Source: JALYTZ01 sp036559125
GTDB lineage: Bacteria; Vulcanimicrobiota; Vulcanimicrobiia; Vulcanimicrobiales; Vulcanimicrobiaceae
Assembly (NCBI GenBank): GCA_036559125.1
Contig: DATBTT010000036.1
Location: 1-17,710 of the forward strand
Reading direction: 5' to 3'
Length of the DNA stretch: 17,710 nucleotides
Shown: positions 15,848 to 17,710 of the stretch, in pieces
Numbering within the stretch: position 1 is the first letter of the stretch
Layout of the letters: each line of letters starts with the position of its first letter
Program-made: the position numbers and the translations under genes
The notes under the pieces: generated by a model
What the model saw: only the letters and a program-made list of their open reading frames with translations
The model's database searches: none
Told to the model about the DNA's origin: nothing

Positions 15848-16788
15848 CGAGCGTAGATTTCGCCCGCAAACGTTTCGCCGGCGCGGGCTGCAAACGGCGG
15901 CAATTCGAACGTGAGGATGTTGTCGTGTAGGTCGCCTTCGGACGTTCCGAGCGGCCATTTCATTGAGAGCGTGTAGCTCTTTCGAGAATCCAGCACGTAC
16001 GGAAACCACACGTTGATGCGGCTGACCGAAGCAAAGTCGACCGTGCCGGAGTGTGCGAACGCAAATTGCACGGAAAACAAACCGTGTCCGCGCAGCACCG
16101 GCTCGTGTCCGGAGATCGTAACGGATGCGCCGGGCGGGGCGTCGTTGGGTGCTAAGACGAGTACGATTTCGTAGCCGCCGGTTTCGACGCGATTGCCTCC
16201 GTGCGAGCTGCCGTTCTGCGTAACGTTGGGCGGCAAATACATGAATCCACGATCCACGCTAGGGACGATTGCCGCGTCGGGTCTTGGGGACTGGTTGCCA
16301 TCGTGCGAGCGTTGCGCGCCGTTCGACGCGGCGACTACCGCGTTATGGCGCACGACTTCGCGAACGAGTCGCTTGGGAAGACCGATGGCGAGAAGCCGCC
16401 CACTGGTCGGACCGTAATACGATTCGTCGTACGGTAATGCAAACCACGGAGCCGCGCCTTCGAACCACCACGACTCGTGATCGGGCGCGGCTTCCGATGC
16501 GTCGGCATAGCCTTCCAACACGTCGCGCCACGTGCCGCCGACGCGTCGCAACCCGATCAATCCTTGGTGCGAACCGATCTGCCAATTTGCCAGCGCGGCG
16601 TCGCCGTCGACGACGATATCCGAAACGACGACTTGGGACGGTTCGAGATTGCGTTCGTAAAATAGGCGCGCCAGCAGCGACGGAACGTCGCCTCTGATCG
16701 TTGCAACGTCTTGTTGCGGGCCGAAGTCGTCGGCACGCGCCGCCGAACACAGAAGAAGCATAATAACGCAAACGAACAGCGTCCGCAT
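15844..16788 (-). CDS. Predicted secreted protein of unknown function, paralogue B
   Basis: The 314-residue protein starts at ATG 16788, which gives a clean Sec signal peptide (MRTLFVCVIMLLLCSAARA, cut near residue 19). A GTG ten codons upstream would place polar residues before it and is less likely. The mature protein matches paralogue A at its N-terminus, around VVVDGDAALANWQIG (58-72) and GGTWRDVLEG, at NVWFPYVLDSRKSYTL (259-274) and at NILTFELPPFAARAG (290-304). Its middle has its own insert (about 152-205) with HDGNQSPRPD and a Gly/Asn-rich stretch. It is the first gene of the pair on this strand; the intergenic repeat array lies upstream. The function is unknown, and an exported envelope protein is all that can be supported. 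Confidence 0.8.
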   Translation of the reverse strand: MRTLFVCVIMLLLCSAARADDFGPQQDVATIRGDVPSLLARLFYERNLEPSQVVVSDIVVDGDAALANWQIGSHQGLIGLRRVGGTWRDVLEGYADASEAAPDHESWWFEGAAPWFALPYDESYYGPTSGRLLAIGLPKRLVREVVRHNAVVAASNGAQRSHDGNQSPRPDAAIVPSVDRGFMYLPPNVTQNGSSHGGNRVETGGYEIVLVLAPNDAPPGASVTISGHEPVLRGHGLFSVQFAFAHSGTVDFASVSRINVWFPYVLDSRKSYTLSMKWPLGTSEGDLHDNILTFELPPFAARAGETFAGEIYAR

Positions 16789-16856
16789 AATCGAGCAGAC
16801 GCTTCGCCCGCTTCCCACGTGACGCCTACACCCCCGTCATCCCAACCCACCACCGC

Positions 16857-16911
16857 GTCATCCTGAACTTGTCGAAGGACAAAGCCCACCCTTCGACAGG
16901 CTCAGGGTGAC
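16857..16911. repeat. Inverted pair of the dispersed repeat
   Basis: A direct copy (16857-16880, core TCCTGAACTTGTCGAAGGA) is followed after 8 bp by an inverted copy (16889-16911, CCCTTCGACAGGCTCAGGG). Aligned as stem arms, 19 of 23 positions match, so a long hairpin could form in RNA or cruciform DNA. The inverted arm is the exact reverse complement of the core at 14851-14869, showing two sequence subtypes in one locus. Confidence 0.85.
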
Positions 16912-16950
16912 AACGGTAGAGTCGTCATCGCGCCCCGCCACGACCCGCCC

Positions 16951-17160
16951 CCCGTCATCCTGAGCTTGTCGAAGGACGTCCCCGTCATCCTGAGCTTGTC
17001 GAAGGACTTCCCCGTCATCGTGAGCTTGTCGAAGAATGTCCCCCGTCATCCTGAGCTTGTCGAAGGATGTCACCCGTCATCGTGAGCTTGTCGAAGGATG
17101 TCACCCGTCATCCTGAGCTTGTCGAAGGATGTCACCCGTCATCCTGAGCTTGTCGAAGGA
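16951..17160 (+). repeat. Tandem array of seven 30-31 bp repeats
   Basis: Seven head-to-tail copies start at 16951, 16981, 17011, 17042, 17073, 17104 and 17135. The unit is CCCGTCA plus the core TCCTGAGCTTGTCGAAGGA plus a short linker (CGTC, CTTC, TGTC or TGTCA), so the period shifts from 30 to 31. Copies 3 and 5 have G at core position 3, and copy 3 also has A at position 18; copies 4, 6 and 7 have identical cores. There are no unique spacers, so this is not CRISPR. The same core occurs singly at 14851 and 16861, which makes it a dispersed family; similar TCGACAAGCTCAGG-type repeats are widespread in many bacterial genomes. Confidence 0.95.
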
Positions 17161-17163
17161 CGG

Positions 17164-17710
17164 TTAGTTTGCTTTGAAGTCGGGCGTGCGCTTTTCGAGG
17201 AAAGCACTCGTGCCTTCTTTGAAGTCGTTGGTGTTGACGAGCGCGCCGAATTCCAACGCTTCGAGTTCCAACGCGTCGCTTAGAGCGAGATGCGCTCCGC
17301 CGTTGATCGCGCGCTTGCATGCCTCGATCGCCAACGGTGCCTTGCCCGCAATCGTCTTGGCAATCTTGCGAGCGGCATCGAGCAATTCGGCTTGCGGCAC
17401 GACTCTTTGCACGAGCCCGATCCGCAACGCCTCGTTAGCGTCGACGATCTCGCCGGTTAGGCACAAGTACATGGACATGCCTCGGCCGACCAAACGCGTC
17501 ATGCGCTGCGAACCTCCGTAACCGGGAATCAACCCAAGGTTGACCTCGGGCTGGCCGAATCGCGCGTTATCACTTGCAATGCGGATGTCGCCCGCCATCG
17601 CGAGTTCGCAACCGCCGCCGAGCGCGAACCCGTTGATCGCCATGACAACGGGCTTGCGCAGGCGTTCGATTTGCAAGGTGACGGCTTGGCCGATCCGCGC
17701 CTTGTCCGTC
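17164..17710 (-). CDS. Enoyl-CoA hydratase/isomerase family protein (5' part outside window)
   Basis: Only the C-terminal 182 residues or so are present; the frame stays open to the window edge, so the start lies beyond 17710 and an internal TTG at 17676 is not the start. The crotonase fold is clear. NGFALGGGCELAMAGDIRIA holds the oxyanion-hole glycine and the first catalytic glutamate (GGGCE), GQPEVNLGLIPGYGG holds the second glutamate, and GTSAFLEKRTPDFK is the usual C-terminus. Both glutamates needed for hydration are present, so it is probably an active enoyl-CoA hydratase (crotonase) of beta-oxidation or butyrate-type pathways. The TAA stop is only 3 bp from the end of the repeat array. 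Confidence 0.93.
   Translation of the reverse strand, partial: TDKARIGQAVTLQIERLRKPVVMAINGFALGGGCELAMAGDIRIASDNARFGQPEVNLGLIPGYGGSQRMTRLVGRGMSMYLCLTGEIVDANEALRIGLVQRVVPQAELLDAARKIAKTIAGKAPLAIEACKRAINGGAHLALSDALELEALEFGALVNTNDFKEGTSAFLEKRTPDFKAN

Larger units (their letters stand above)
16789..17163. other. Gene-free intergenic region filled with repeats
   Basis: No credible gene lies in these 375 bp. The part from 16827 to 16850 has a faint repeat fragment (CCCCCGTCATCCC); 16857-16911 holds an inverted pair; 16921-16950 is C-rich with a partial copy; 16951-17160 is the tandem array. The promoter of the secreted-protein pair presumably lies in 16789-16856 or within the repeats, but I see no clear -35/-10 boxes. 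Confidence 0.85.

Noticed and set aside
16858..17073. Minus-strand 71-codon open frame with LRQAQDDG-like peptide repeats
   Set aside because: It is the translation of the intergenic repeat array. The peptide repeats follow the DNA period, and such frames are common artefacts of this repeat family.
16951..17160. CRISPR array
   Set aside because: The repeats are contiguous with only 7-8 bp linkers, there are no unique spacers of 25-40 bp, and no cas gene is present.

Overview
The window is a gene-dense bacterial chromosome segment (estimated GC near 60%) carrying ordinary housekeeping genes, two tRNAs and an intergenic repeat family. GTG and TTG starts are frequent and Shine-Dalgarno sites are mostly weak. 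The mix of families (a DUF4239 membrane protein, a coaD-linked coiled-coil protein and Lon-like protease, DUF2249-Crp regulator, M16 peptidase) and the repeat with core TCCTGAGCTTGTCGAAGGA suggest an uncultured or deep-branching lineage such as Eremiobacterota (WPS-2). That placement is an inference and was not tested.

Layout. (1) 60-1521: two convergent membrane-protein genes, a channel-like protein and a DUF4239 protein, whose 3' ends overlap. (2) 1614-1770: tRNA-Gly(CCC) and tRNA-Cys(GCA). (3) 1786-12024: a run of nine co-directional genes with gaps of about 30 bp or less or overlaps: panE-like reductase, recG, FAD monooxygenase, secreted M16 peptidase, HAD hydrolase, rsmD, coaD, a coiled-coil protein, and a membrane-anchored PDZ/Lon-like protease. 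The recG...rsmD-coaD...Lon-like order recalls conserved clusters in Firmicutes (ylbH-ylbI-ylbL) and Actinobacteria. (4) 12021-14856: a reverse-strand DUF2249/cNMP/HTH regulator, divergent from a thiolase and an overlapping TlpA-like thioredoxin. (5) 14888-16788: two tandem, ATGA-coupled genes on the minus strand for related secreted proteins of unknown function. (6) 16789-17163: no gene; a degenerate inverted repeat pair and a seven-copy tandem array of the 30-31 bp repeat. (7) 17164-17710: the 3' part of an enoyl-CoA hydratase gene on the minus strand, running off the window.

Functionally, the long cluster joins CoA synthesis (CoaD, and possibly the PanE-like enzyme for pantothenate) with DNA repair (RecG), rRNA methylation (RsmD) and envelope proteolysis (M16, Lon-like). 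The thiolase and enoyl-CoA hydratase are CoA-thioester enzymes of fatty-acid or butyrate-type metabolism. No phage, transposase, CRISPR or defence module was seen. The least explained items are the repeat family, whose hairpin shows one covarying base pair and one copy of which supplies a stop codon, and the tandem secreted paralogues.
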